Shown here one piece after another: positions 1 to 9,916 of a stretch of 64,000 nucleotides of DNA. The position numbers were made by a program, and so were the translations under genes. The notes under the pieces are model-generated. The model was not told the DNA's origin and did no database searches. It was given only the letters and a program-made list of their open reading frames with translations. Position 1 is the first letter of the stretch. Every line of letters starts with the position of its first letter. This stretch comes from Tillus elongatus (Eukaryota; Arthropoda; Insecta; Coleoptera; Cleridae), in NCBI GenBank assembly GCA_964006375.1, contig OZ023265.1, positions 165,256,118 to 165,320,117 of the forward strand, read 5' to 3'.

Positions 1-35
1 TTAACATAGGTGAGCAAGCCAGTATTCGTCAGAGG

Positions 36-180
36 ATGTTAATTTGGATCATAATAATACGCACAGACATATACACACGTATATTCACACACGCAGATAT
101 ATACGTACACACACATGTATGTAGGAAAATATATACCGGCACATTTTCATACGTCTATGTAAACAAGTACGCACAACTAA
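36..180. repeat. Alternating purine-pyrimidine low-complexity tract
   Basis: The stretch is rich in CA, TA and CG steps such as acacacatgtatgtagg. The open frame across it has no recognisable protein content. It is treated as simple sequence. Confidence 0.5.
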
Positions 181-300
181 TAATGCTTCGTTTTAAATAC
201 CCTGGAGAACCTATTCACCACAACATAAATTTAAAACCTGACGATCGTTTCGCAAAAAAATTAGTGCTATATAACGTACACTCATTTAATAAAATGTCAC
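181..300 (-). repeat. Degenerate relic of the 1.4-kb palindrome arm
   Basis: The order of short matches (tggagaac, tcaccacaaca, then acgatcgtttcg) follows the outer end of the palindrome arm at 5545-5603. The orientation is that of the left arm. It is heavily diverged and lacks the hairpin that follows in the intact arm. It could be the downstream terminal repeat of the Penelope-like element at 3000-4330, but younger insertions separate the two, so this is only a suggestion. Confidence 0.35.
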
Positions 301-407
301 GGACGTCACAACAAAATGGCGGGGGCAAAAAAATTTCACATAAAAAATGCTTAATGTCTAGTATGTAGCAGACAGCCTGCTCTACAACATACGCCCATTC
401 AATAAAA

Positions 408-424
408 AAGTCTGGACGCAGCAG
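408..424 (+). repeat. Left tip of interspersed repeat cut by a LINE
   Basis: agtctggacgcagca matches the terminus of a dispersed inverted-repeat family seen intact at 40842-41155. The repeat resumes at about 1928 with gcgtagtggtagcaaatttt, so a LINE copy has split it. Confidence 0.6.
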
Positions 425-1929
425 GTTTTTTTTCTTTTCTTTTCTTATATTTCAACAACACACCACGAGGGCTTACAGCCTAAATACTATCGTACCGTGG
501 GTGTCGACAAGGAGGAAAGAGGCAACTTGTTAATTCTGGACTTGAAGGTTCTGAGGAGAAGGAAAAACATGTTCCGGCAAGAATTCCACAACTTGGAAGT
601 CCTCGGGACAAAAGAGCCGGCATAACAAGATCTTCTATGTCTGGTGACCTAGACAGTAAAAGGGTGCAATCGCTTTGTTTCCTTGGTAGACCTGTTGGGG
701 GCAGCAGGTGGAGGAACTACGGAAGAAAGCTCCTCTGAGCAGTGCCCGTGCAGATATCCATAAAAAAGAGAGAGGTCACCAACGGTACGTCGGTGGGCAA
801 GGGATGGCAGCCTTTGGGTGAGGGTAGGGCCACCGATACGACGTATAGCTCTCTTCTGAATGGAGTCCAGGATAGCGAGTGTAGAAGCAGCAGCGGCACC
901 CCAGATGCGGGAGCAGTATTCGAAGACTGGCCTTATTTGTTAAGTATATAAGGTATAGAGATTAGCTGATGAAAAGTGTTTGCAAACCCGGAAGAGGAAA
1001 CCTAATTTCTTAGCAGCCGCTTCTGCAATTGATGTGACATGTTGGTGCCAATTGAGATTTCGATCCACAGAAATGTCAATAAGTAAAAAGGACTCATTAC
1101 TTTGGATAACTTGGTTGTTCATTGTGATGTGTCTAGGGCTGGTGTATCTCTTATGAGAAAGCAAGCAAAACTGAGATTTGGTGGGTTTGAATTGTACAAG
1201 ATTTCTACTTCCCTAGTCTAATATTTTTTGGAGATCCACGGAGACAGAACCCACCATGAGTCTGCGATCCTCATTTAATTGGGCTAAAGCGACAGGCTTA
1301 GAATATTGTATATTTTAGTGAAGGGTGCTGTCGTCCGCGTAATTGTGAACTGGGTTGGATGTGCTAGAGAGTAGGTTATTAATGTGGAGAAGAAACAAAG
1401 TAGGGGCTAAAGCTGAACCTTGAGGAATTCCTGCATTAATTGGATACAGTTTAGAGGAATGGCCATCCACGAGAACAGAAATACTCCGGTTGGAGAGGAT
1501 TTTTTTCTGTACAGGTACAGAGTTTTGGTGGTAGGCCGGAAGTTTATTAAGCAGCGCTGCGTGCGAGACCAGGTCGAATGTTTTGGATATGTCTAGAGCG
1601 ACAATCTGGGATTCACCGTGTAGTTTCATAGACTTGTTCCATGAATGGGTGACAAAGGAAAGGAGGTCGGCAGTTGATCTGTGCTGACGGAATCCATACT
1701 GCCTGTCGTGGATTAGACTGTGTTTTTCAAGAAATTTTAGTAATTCGGTGTTTATATATTTTTCCATCACTTTAGAGACGACTGAAAGGAGAGAAATAGG
1801 CCTGTAGTTGCTAGGAAGCGCTTTGGATCCCTTCTTAGGGACGGGTTATACTCGAGCAGTTTTCCAGTTACTAGGGAATATGCCTCTATTGTAAGATGTC
1901 TGAAGCAAACGAGTCAGGACAAGAGCAAG
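425..1929 (-). mobile_element. LINE copy A, jockey/CR1-group non-LTR retrotransposon, 5'-truncated
   Basis: On the minus strand this copy runs from the middle of the reverse transcriptase to a 3' UTR ending in gtgttgttgaaata and an A-rich tail (complement of 425-450). It is collinear with copies at 9285, 9917, 18772 and 27620. The endonuclease and the first half of ORF2 are missing, as expected from 5' truncation during target-primed reverse transcription. Its 5' junction shares gcaag with the repeat it entered, so the exact edge is ambiguous by a few bases. Confidence 0.85.
500..1925 (-). pseudogene. LINE reverse transcriptase fragment (copy A)
   Basis: The best uninterrupted stretch is 1315-1770, 151 residues on the minus strand. 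It holds the fingers/palm region: HDRQYGFRQHRSTADLLSF, then DISKTFDLVSHAALL, then GIPQGSALAPTLFLLHIN, and finally the catalytic YADDSTLH. The palm aspartates are present. Relative to copy C it has local frame errors (for example around 1500-1520 and after YADD), and the thumb and C-terminal regions survive only as broken frames at 500-1300. It is not functional because there is no N-terminal endonuclease and no continuous frame. Assignment to the jockey/CR1 group rests on motif style and is not certain at clade level. Confidence 0.85.
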
Positions 1930-2745
1930 TTTATGCGTAGTGGTAGCAAATTTTCGTATAAATCTTTTTAATTGCAAATATGTCTTGTTTTTAAAAGGAG
2001 GAGATTTGGTTGGCAGTATAACCTATATAGTAGTAACAATGTACCAGATTTCATTAAAATAGCTTTGTTGTTTCAAAAAGTGCAACCATTTTCCGAAAAT
2101 TAGCTTAAAAGGTCCCAAAAAAAAATTAGTCCAATTTTCCCGGCCAACGAACCTCTCCAAGCTACTATCACACCTACCAAGATATAATTGTTTACAAACA
2201 GCTTTAAGACCAAAATTGAATTTTTTTTTTTACAGAAATTGCCTTCAGAAATGTTACACTAAATGATATTTTTCACAAAAATTCGACACCTTTTTTAAAA
2301 TGACTTTCTAAACATTTATTATTTTATTATTAATTATCAACATATGACACAAATATTACAAAAAATGATTTCTACGGAAACACAAAACATTTCAACGAAA
2401 ACTTTTCAAATTCAGCCACTATTGGAGAGTACCTGTATACGGCAGTTCGATTTTTTTGACAACAAATACAAACAAAAAGCTCTCTAAATGCGTCATTTCC
2501 ATGGAACTCTGCTATCTATATTGGTAAAAACGCCGTATCACAATTTGTGATGTGTGTTTGTGATATGTGCCAAAAACGTTCAAAACAATTGAAATAACTC
2601 AAAAACGATTAACGATATCAATTTTTTTTTCTTACAAACATGCATTATAATTCGATGGAAAATACAAAAATGCAATAACATAGGGGTTTCTATTAAAAAA
2701 AGGAAGTGTGTATCACCAACGACTTATGTATTTTTATCGCCGGAC
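1928..2745 (+). repeat. Dispersed repeat, composite copy 1 (inverse of 22985-23825)
   Basis: After the LINE the host repeat resumes. It passes through atataacctatatagtagta and ggccaacgaacctctcc, continues with ttcagccactattggagag, and ends near tatcaccaacgacttatg. The same order appears inverted at 22985-23825 and, with an internal deletion, at 37636-38040. No coding sequence is seen. It is probably a non-autonomous DNA transposon. Confidence 0.6.
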
Positions 2746-3036
2746 GAGGTCTTTGCACTGTCCCTACTAACTTATCTAAAAGGTGTCTATCTCTAATAAT
2801 TTTGAGAAGATTCAACGACAACTAAATTAACATAGTTTCCTTTGGTGGAACTATATGTATTCTTATGTTATCTTTAGGACGTGTTGAAACGCAGAAATTT
2901 TATTTAACGAAGCAATCGATCAGGTAACTCGAAATCGGCGGTGGTGAAACGTTCATACATTTTTTTGTATATATATATATATATTTCGCAATATATATAC
3001 TCTCGAAGGAGTTTAGCTGTCCTGGTTGTCTAATTT

Positions 3037-3245
3037 TTTTTATTAATTTCAGATTATCTTCATTAACGTGATGATTATTATCCCAAATATGTCGGGCGAC
3101 GGAAAATCTATCTATAGTACCGTAACGTAATTGGGCTAAGTGTTCTTTGAATCTAATTCCAATCGATCTTTTTGTTTGTCCGACGTACTTAAGATTACAA
3201 TTTTCACAAGTTATTTAATAAATTGCCGACATTTTGTCTGTGCTA
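3037..3245 (-). pseudogene. GIY-YIG endonuclease domain of Penelope-like element
   Basis: The minus-strand frame reads AIY, then a stop, then ITCENCNLKYVGQTKRSIG followed by IRFKEHLAQLRYG, and ends near 3040. The spaced IY, YVGQT, Arg and EH residues are the signature of the GIY-YIG nuclease that Penelope-like elements carry C-terminal to the reverse transcriptase and use to nick target DNA. An ENC pair of residues around the first Cys resembles the CCHH-type zinc segment seen in animal Penelope elements. The stop directly after IY and the broken linker to the RT show that it is dead. It was found by translation outside the longer open frames. Confidence 0.8.
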
Positions 3246-3320
3246 TCCTTGTCTAGCAAGTGTTTTAGGTATTTTTAGTCAAAAATGTTAGCTGTAAGTT
3301 GACTTTTTAAAAAATGCTAT

Positions 3321-3824
3321 CTAGACCCTTCGTGATTCGATGTTCAAATGGTAAGCAAACAAAGTTTTTTCGGATTTCTCACTTCTAAACGTCCGTGATT
3401 CCGTCAACATTTTCTTTGTTTTCTGTTTGTTGATTATTTTTTCCACCAGACAAGCAGTGTATCCGTTATATTCGACCACAGTGTTAATATAATTTAATTC
3501 TTTGGTATATCTACTTTTGTTTAAACGAAAATTAATTAACCGATTTACTAAAAAATTCAGACTTGCCATTTTTTGTGCGTACGTATGATGTGAGTCATTC
3601 GGAATGTAGCTTATAGTGGTGGTTTTCTTTCTATAGACATCGAATTCTAAAGTGTCTTTATTCTTGATAACTAGTTCATCTAGAAAGGGTAATTTATTAT
3701 AAATTTCTAATTCGTGGGTAAATTTTATAGAAACAAATTTATTGTTTAATTTGGCAATAAAATCATCTATTCTGCAAATGTTTGTGTAAAAGACTGCAAA
3801 AATATCATCCACGTAACGAAACTA

Positions 3825-3913
<89 letters not shown>

Positions 3914-4325
3914 ACTTTCACTTTCAAGATCAGTTTCAAATCTGCTCACGAAAAGGTCTGCAATAATTGGCGATAGCGGATTGCCCATTGCCGTGCCTTG
4001 TGTTGGTTCAAAAAATTCATTGTTGAATTGAAAAATATTTTGTTTGATACAAAGGTTTGTTAAAGTTAAATATTCTTTGCAGAAATGTTCATTTATGTTA
4101 TTAACAACTGCTCTAAATACGTTAAAGTTTGCTCCGTGGGAACGCTAGGAAATAATGTGGTTACATCGAATGCAATTAAAACCTCGCCTTCAGTCAATTT
4201 AACCTCTTTAATCTTATTAATAAATTCAAGTGAACTTGTTACTGAAAAACTGTTCTGTTTGACGGGCAAGCCTTTAAACTCATTTGTCAACCACTTTGCT
4301 AAATTATATGCCTACATTTTCTGGA
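3321..4325 (-). pseudogene. Penelope-like reverse transcriptase, interrupted by (CT)n(TA)n
   Basis: The minus-strand order is NEFKGLPVKQNSFSVTSSL, then LIAFDVTTLFPSVP (palm motif A, 4093-4290), then QGTAMGNPLSPIIADLF (about 3960-4010), then YVDDIFAVF (catalytic motif C, about 3800-3818), then LPFLDELVIKN and VYRKKTTTISYI with SHH (3321-3812). This combination is characteristic of Penelope-like RTs rather than LTR or LINE RTs. The microsatellite at 3824-3909 sits between motif B' and motif C and breaks the frame; the parts on either side are in different frames. Both catalytic Asp residues of YVDD remain. Confidence 0.88.
3824..3909. repeat. (CT)n then (TA)n array inside the Penelope RT
   Basis: About 22 bases of CT run into about 64 bases of TA. 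It lies inside coding sequence of the retroelement, so it arose or expanded after that element inserted. Confidence 0.95.
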
Positions 4326-4369
4326 ACAAGATAGAACAACCAGTCTTTGAGGCGATTATGTGAAATAAA

Positions 4370-5536
4370 TAAAATGTTATACAAAAATATTGCGTTTATT
4401 ATTATGTACAATGTATATATTACCAATGAAGCAAGCGAATGTCACCTATATGATACGAGCGTGTCTATTAACGTCTAATACAGGTTAACAGCAAATACAC
4501 AACATAATAGTGAAGAAAATTTTTCCTCAAGCGGACCAGGGCAAAAACAAAACATTTTAAAATACACGTACACATTCTACGCTAAGTACATTAAAATAAT
4601 TCCTCGTACATCTAATTTTTGTCATTGTGTTAAAATGCTTGCAAATGAGAAATCCTTTTTTAAACTAAATATATTGTCCACCCTTCAGAAAGAAAACTTG
4701 GGTTATCAATGCTTTGCTTCTTGTTTTCAGTTTCCTCCTCCAGATAAAAACACCATTGATTTGTTTTCAAAATTGAATAGAACCAGCGGTTATGCTAATC
4801 TTAAGTTCGTTAGACGTTAATTTCTAATAATTATGAGTAACCTTGTCTTGAATGTCGTAAGAATTTCCATCGTGAGCAAGGCATGCAGAAAGTGTGTAGT
4901 ATGGGGGGTTAGTTGTCGGGACAGGCAGTCAAAGGGGTGGGACGGGAGGCAGGGAAGGGCAAGGCAAGTCTAACGAGACTTGTACCGCGCTTTTGTCTGA
5001 TTAGATAAAGGCATGCTTAAAACAACAACAGATACCTCGCGCTAATGAAACAACCTCCCCCTTGTCTCTCACCCTCCGGCAACCCCTTCCCGCATTCCCC
5101 GGCCCTCTTGATTACATACCCACTATACAGAGAGAGGGCGGGAGAGTGAGAGGACCCGCGCCGCCACTCTCGGATTAAGGAAAATTCACATATTAATTGC
5201 ATCTTTAATGGAATGTCATCTGCGGCACCGCTAGTCCGGTAATTGGTATGGCCCACTCTCAGCAGGACCGGAGTCTCTCACCAATAATGACTTTCAATAG
5301 ATCTAAAAGGAATCCTTTTGTGTTATATATGCGTATAAAGTATATAAAACTGATTATTTAAGTCTTTCGTGGCCAGCGTTGAGTATTCTGCTGGAAGGCT
5401 TCCGGGTTGTACTGCCGCGGTCTCTTAGTTGATGCGTTGCAAAACATTTCGGCTGCTTACTTTTTCAGTTCGACTGAAAAGTTACTTAATATCTAGTAAG
5501 GCACTATGTGAAAACTGGAACCTGTGATGAGCACTA
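4370..5536. other. No gene recognised
   Basis: AT-rich sequence at 4370-4860 contains a short unassignable frame at 4635-4820 (plus). A GC- and AG-rich stretch follows at 4870-5280, with runs such as gggacaggcag and gagagagggcggg. No motif, splice pattern or repeat partner in this window was found. It could be unique host DNA. Confidence 0.4.
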
Positions 5537-5583
5537 ATAAGTACACTTGGAGAACACCCAAATCACCACAACACATATTTCAG

Positions 5584-5632
5584 AGACCTTACGATCGTTT
5601 CGTTGACAATGTCAACATCTTCAGAGGAAGAA
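5584..5632 (-). ncRNA. Hammerhead-ribozyme-like motif, left arm copy
   Basis: Read on the minus strand it has CTGAAGA, a six-base-pair hairpin (GTTGAC/GTCAAC), GAAAC, a tiny AC/GT stem around gatc, then A and AGG able to pair with an upstream CCT. This follows the CUGANGA-stem II-GAAA-stem III-NUH order. One extra U between CUGAAGA and stem II departs from consensus, so activity is uncertain. It lies in the same orientation as the Penelope RT at 3000-4330. Confidence 0.35.
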
Positions 5633-6875
5633 AATTCTAACATAAAAAACTAGATCCCGTATATTTATATCGCGTCAAGGTAAACGAACTAGTCCGAAGT
5701 AAAGTTGTCGTCCAAGAACGATCGTTTGTTTATTGCGCAGTGAAACAGGTCGGAGACCTGCTTTAATCTTCTGGTCGACAAATTTATGACCCTTATCTAA
5801 TATAGGTTTAAAAGGACCAGAGTTATTTAAAGAAGCAACACGTTTCCTTGCGATCTAGAAATTTACTATGTGGATATTGGTTCATGCCGATAAAGACATC
5901 TGGTGAGATAAACAACATCAACTCAACTCATCTTTTTTAAAAATAGAAAACTAAAAACCCAGATGTCTGTCGCACCATGTTAACTCTAACGAAGGATAAA
6001 TAGTTCAACTAAAATACTACATAAAAACTATATTTATATTGATTTTAATTCTATGTGAAAGTATTTATATTGACTACATAGATACAAAAAACCGAACAGG
6101 TCTTTAAGTCAAGACAAACATAGAGATTAGTATATGTATAAACCGGTCAAGTTATTGACAATAATTTATTATTCTACCAGACAAATTAGGAGTATTCAAA
6201 CGGTCAAATGCAAAGAGAAAATAAAAGGCTTGAAATTAAGAATAGAACTTCATTAAATCGTGCGGCACCTGTAATTTCAAGCCCTTTATTTTCTCTTTGC
6301 ATTTGACCGTTTGAATACTCCTAATTTGTCTGGTAGAATAATAAATTATTGTCAATAACTCGACCGGTTTATACATATACTAATCTCTATGTTTGTCTTG
6401 ACTTAAAGACCTGTTCGGTTTTTTGTATCTATGTAGTCAATATAAATACTTTCACGTAGAATTAAAATCAATATAAATATAGTTTTTATGTAGTATTTTA
6501 GTTGAACATTTATCCTTTGTTAGAGTTAACATGGTGAGACAGACACCTGGGTTTTTAGTTTTCTATTTTTAAAAAAGATGAGTTGAGTTGATGTTTATCT
6601 CACCAGATGTCTTTATCGGCATGATCCAATATCCACATAGTAAATTTCTAGATCGAAAGGAAACGTGTTGCTTCTTTAAATAATTTTGGTCCTTTTAAAC
6701 CTATATTAGATAAGGGTCATAAATTTGTCGACAAGAAGATTAAAGCAGGTCTTCGACCTGTTTCACTGCGCAATAAACAAACGATCGTTCTTGGACGACA
6801 ACTTTACTTCGGACTAGTTCGTTTACCTTGACGCGATATAAATATACGGGAGCTAGTTTTTTATGTTAGAATTTT

Positions 6876-6922
6876 CTTCCTCTGAAGATGTTGACATTGT
6901 CAACGAAACGATCGTAAGGTCT
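6876..6922 (+). ncRNA. Hammerhead-ribozyme-like motif, right arm copy
   Basis: This is the same arrangement as the left-arm copy, on the plus strand: ctgaaga at 6882, hairpin 6890-6904, gaaac, then gatcgta. Minimal hammerheads with a very short stem III are known from Penelope-like elements. The extra U after CUGAAGA is also present here. Confidence 0.35.
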
Positions 6923-7165
6923 CTGAAATATGTGTTGTTGTGATTTGGGTGTTCTCCAAGTGTACTTATCCAGTAAGGTCTCGCTAACCAAATGTTTTTT
7001 TGTGCTTTTGTCGCTCAAAGACATATTTTAAGTCTTTATTTTCAAGACCTGTAACGTATGGCATGTCTTCCGCAGACGTGTTGACCTTTAGAAGCAATAT
7101 CACAACTTATTTTTAATATATTATGACATTAATTTGAATATGACACCAAATGTCTGTTAACATGC

Positions 7166-7166
<1 letters not shown>

Positions 7167-7260
<94 letters not shown>
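7167..7260. repeat. (TA)n array
   Basis: A pure TA tract ends directly at gggtggtccaacagcg, which looks like a mariner-type terminus. Confidence 0.98.
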
Positions 7261-7263
<3 letters not shown>

Positions 7264-7380
7264 GTGGTCCAACAGCGCGTTCAGATTCAAAATATCTCCT
7301 TTATTATTCAATAATAGAAAAATTGAACAAAAATTGCAGGTACTAACGTTAGCTACAACTTAAAATTATATTTGCATATA
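7261..7380. repeat. Short transposon-end fragment
   Basis: It starts with gggtggtccaacagcg after the TA array and runs to the tata before caggatgttgcataag. The start resembles a mariner TIR but no partner end was found. Confidence 0.35.
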
Positions 7381-8496
7381 CAGGATGTTGCATAAGTTAG
7401 ATACCACCCAAACTTCACTTTTTTTAATGGTACACCCTATATATTGTTTCACTTTTGAATTCATCTTGTTTTGGCGATTCGTCCAGTTTTAGTTGTTGGG
7501 ATTTATACAGAGTCGTTCAAAAGTTATGGCCACTTTTCTAAAACATAAGTGGCATATTTGACGGTCTGTATCTTCATTAATATGTCAGCATGCAATGCTC
7601 TATCATGCCAAAAATCTGAAGAAGTGTTATACTTTCAACTTCAATCAACGCAGGAAGAATTCCTTAAGAACAGTGTACAGGGTGAGTAAAAGCACGAGTC
7701 AAGTTTTGTCGAGAAATTCAAATAGATCATCCCGTATATTATAGTCAATTTCGATACATCAACAAATATTCTTTCAGTTTTATGAAGTATTCGCTATATC
7801 TAAAACCAGTGTTTACTGAGATATTAGGTGTTTGTTTTTTTTTTTTTTGGAAAAAGGTACATTTATACACAGGAACGAGTTAATGTATTATATCATAACT
7901 ATGTAAAATCAACAACGTATTGACTTACTTAAATTTGAGAGTAACACAAGGCCGTCTTATCAGCTCAAAAAAAATAGCAAGAGAAATTGATATCAATAAG
8001 ACCTCTGTTTTACGAATTTTACCTAAAAGAAAATCACCCATACCATCTTCATATCCTCCAAGAACTGTACAATGATGATTATCAAAGGCGACTATCATTT
8101 TGTCACTGGGCACAGCAAAAAATCCAAAGATATACAAGATTCTTCAACTTTGTGTGGTTCACTGATGAGACTGGAAATGTCAACAGACATAACTTTTACT
8201 ATTATTCTACTAAAAATCTCCACTTTACTCACACGGCTAGTTAAAAATAGGTGGTCTCTTAACGTCTGGGGTGGCATTATTGAAAATTTTGTCATCGGTC
8301 CGCATTTCTTTGAAGAACGGCTCACTGCACAGCGATATCTTCAGTTTCTAAGAGAAGACCTTGGACCATTATTAGACCCACTGCCTGTTAGCATACGTGA
8401 ATTTATGTGGTTTATGCATGACGGTGCCCCAGTTCATCATACAGCTAACATTCATGCTTTTCTTAACCAACATTTTCCAGAACACTGGATAATTTT
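7381..8496 (+). mobile_element. Mariner-like element, family 4, 3'-truncated
   Basis: It begins TA-caggatgttgcataag and contains the transposase relic at 7925-8494. It breaks off about 30 bases before a (TA)n array, in the middle of the DDE domain. No right TIR is present. Confidence 0.6.
7925..8494 (+). pseudogene. Mariner-type transposase fragment (family 4)
   Basis: The helix-turn-helix region (KKIAREIDINKTSVLRIL) is readable from 7970. It is followed in shifted frames by RRLSFCHWAQQ, the first catalytic Asp in WFTDETG, SLNVWGGIIENFVIGP, and the second Asp in WFMHDGAPVHHT. The protein stops at HFPEHWI, before the third catalytic Asp. At least two frameshifts (about 8040 and 8240) break it. 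The family is Tc1/mariner with a DDE_3-type domain, and it resembles the other long-TIR mariners here. Confidence 0.8.
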
Positions 8497-8523
8497 CGGA
8501 AATTCTCGAAAAAAAACCTGGTG

Positions 8524-8525
<2 letters not shown>

Positions 8526-8594
<69 letters not shown>
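8526..8594. repeat. (TA)n array at left end of family-1 mariner
   Basis: The TA tract abuts gggtgtttaaaaaagacg at 8595. Confidence 0.97.
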
Positions 8595-8600
<6 letters not shown>

Positions 8601-9148
8601 GTTTAAAAAAGACGCGGCAATATTTAAGGGGTTAAATTCCCAAGTCATTTTATGAAAAAAAGTTCCCATAAACATAGGTGCTAAAATGCATTATTACAGG
8701 TGTTACATTTTTTTGTAAAATACCGATTTTTAAAAAATAATTCAAATATCTCCTCAACGTTTGTTTTGAAATTTGGCAGCGTTGTTTGTAGTAATAATGG
8801 GCTAATTTGGCCCTAATTAGATACATATTGTTAAGACCATTGGCGTTAGGGGGGGGGGGGGAGTCACCTCAACACAAATTAGTGACACAAAAATGTTCCA
8901 CTGGCTGCAATATGACTGGTATATTATTTTTAGATAAAGAACGTTTTTTGTCGCTTAAAATTTGGTCGTATCTTAATCGTTTAGACGATAAAAAATAAAA
9001 ACCTTCCTATTGCATGCCCACTTATCATACAAAAAATCACAAAAATGAACAATAGATAAGTGTACATCAGTTTGAAAAGCAATAACGTTTATGTTATTTG
9101 AATGTGTCAATCATTGTGTATCTTTCAAATTTATTGAAGTCCCATATC

Positions 9149-9284
9149 ATGTATCGTTATACGAATGCCGAGATAACCGATATGCACTACATTTATGGAC
9201 TTGCTGATGGCAATGCATTAGACGCTAGGCAGTTGTACACTGAAAGATTTCCTGGGAATATTGTTCCAGATGGAAAAATGTTCG
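9149..9284 (+). pseudogene. Family-1 mariner transposase, N-terminal piece
   Basis: Reads MYRYTNAEITDMHYIYGLA and continues through DGNALDARQLYTERFPGN. This is the N-terminal helix-turn-helix segment typical of this mariner group (DUF4817-like). It is in frame until LINE copy B enters at 9285, after KMFESS. The upstream frame from 9098 has no further recognisable residues. The gene resumes at 9746. Confidence 0.8.
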
Positions 9285-9745
9285 AAAGCTCTACACTCGC
9301 TATCCTGGACTCCATTCAGAAGAGAGCTATACGTCTCGTCGGTCACCATACCCTCACCCAAAGGCTGCCATACCTTGCCCACCAACGTGGTGAACTCTCT
9401 CTCTCTCTCTTTTATAGATATCTGCACGGGCACTGCTCAGAGGAGCTTTCTTCCATAGTTACTCCACCTGCTGCCCCCAACAGATCTACCAGGGGAACAG
9501 AGCGAATGCACCCTTTAACTGTCCAGGTCACCAGAATTAGAACATCTTGTTATGCCCGCTCTTTTGTCCCGAGGACTTCTAGTTGTGGAATTCCTTGCCG
9601 GCACAGGTTTTTCATTCTCCTCCGAACCTTCAAACCTTCAAGTCCAGAATTAACAAGTTGCCTCTTTTCTTCTTGTCGACACCCATGGTACGATAGTGTT
9701 TAGGCTGTGAGCCCTCGTGAGTTATTGTTAAAATAAAATAAAAAT
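9285..9745 (+). mobile_element. LINE copy B, 3' end only
   Basis: It contains the last part of ORF2 (TLAILDSIQKRAIRLVG and, in broken frames, SCYARSFVPRTS) plus the 3' UTR, ending ccctcgtgagttattgttaa and an A-rich tail. It lies within the family-1 transposase between KMFESS and the RRRGGSGRQ segment. Confidence 0.85.
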
Positions 9746-9916
9746 ATTACGACGAAGGGGAGGATCAGGAAGGCAGAGGACTGCAAGAACGGTGAAGGTT
9801 TAAGAGGATGTGCTGCATAAGATTGAAGAATACCCAGGTACGTCTATTCGAAAAATTGCTAAAGCTTTGAATGTAAGTAATGGTACTGTATGGCGAATTC
9901 TTAAAGACAATTTGTT
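9746..9916 (+). pseudogene. Family-1 mariner transposase, second helix-turn-helix piece
   Basis: Reads RRRGGSGRQRTARTVKV, one stop (TAA), then EDVLHKIEEYPGTSIRKIA and KALNVSNGTVWRILKDNLL. The GTVWRIL helix is the DNA-recognition helix of the second paired-like subdomain. The frame is cut at 9917 by LINE copy C and continues at 11953. Confidence 0.85.

Larger units (their letters stand above)
3000..4330 (-). mobile_element. Penelope-like retroelement, partial
   Basis: Reverse transcriptase and GIY-YIG modules lie in the expected order on the minus strand. They are interrupted by a (CT)n(TA)n tract at 3824-3909 and by frame breaks. The N-terminal part upstream of the AYNLAKWLTNEFKG segment (about 4315) is not recognisable. 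The palindrome at 5537 lies on its 5' side and may be a terminal repeat of the same family, which is an inference. Confidence 0.85.
5537..6969. repeat. 1.4-kb near-perfect palindrome (two arms of about 700 bases)
   Basis: The left arm 5537-6238 is repeated in inverse orientation at 6272-6969, with a 33-base loop (6239-6271). Matching landmarks include the outer ataagtacacttggag, the middle gatcgtttgtttattgcgc and the inner aaaggcttgaaatta. Only scattered substitutions and small indels separate the arms. No long open frame survives in either arm. A transcript across it would fold into a very long hairpin. It may be a pair of inverted terminal repeats of a Penelope-like element, a fold-back element, or a recent inverted duplication. 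Confidence 0.9.

Noticed and set aside
9098..9703. 201-residue plus-strand frame that looks like one protein
   Set aside because: It is a chance fusion of the mariner N-terminus (to 9284) with LINE copy B sequence.
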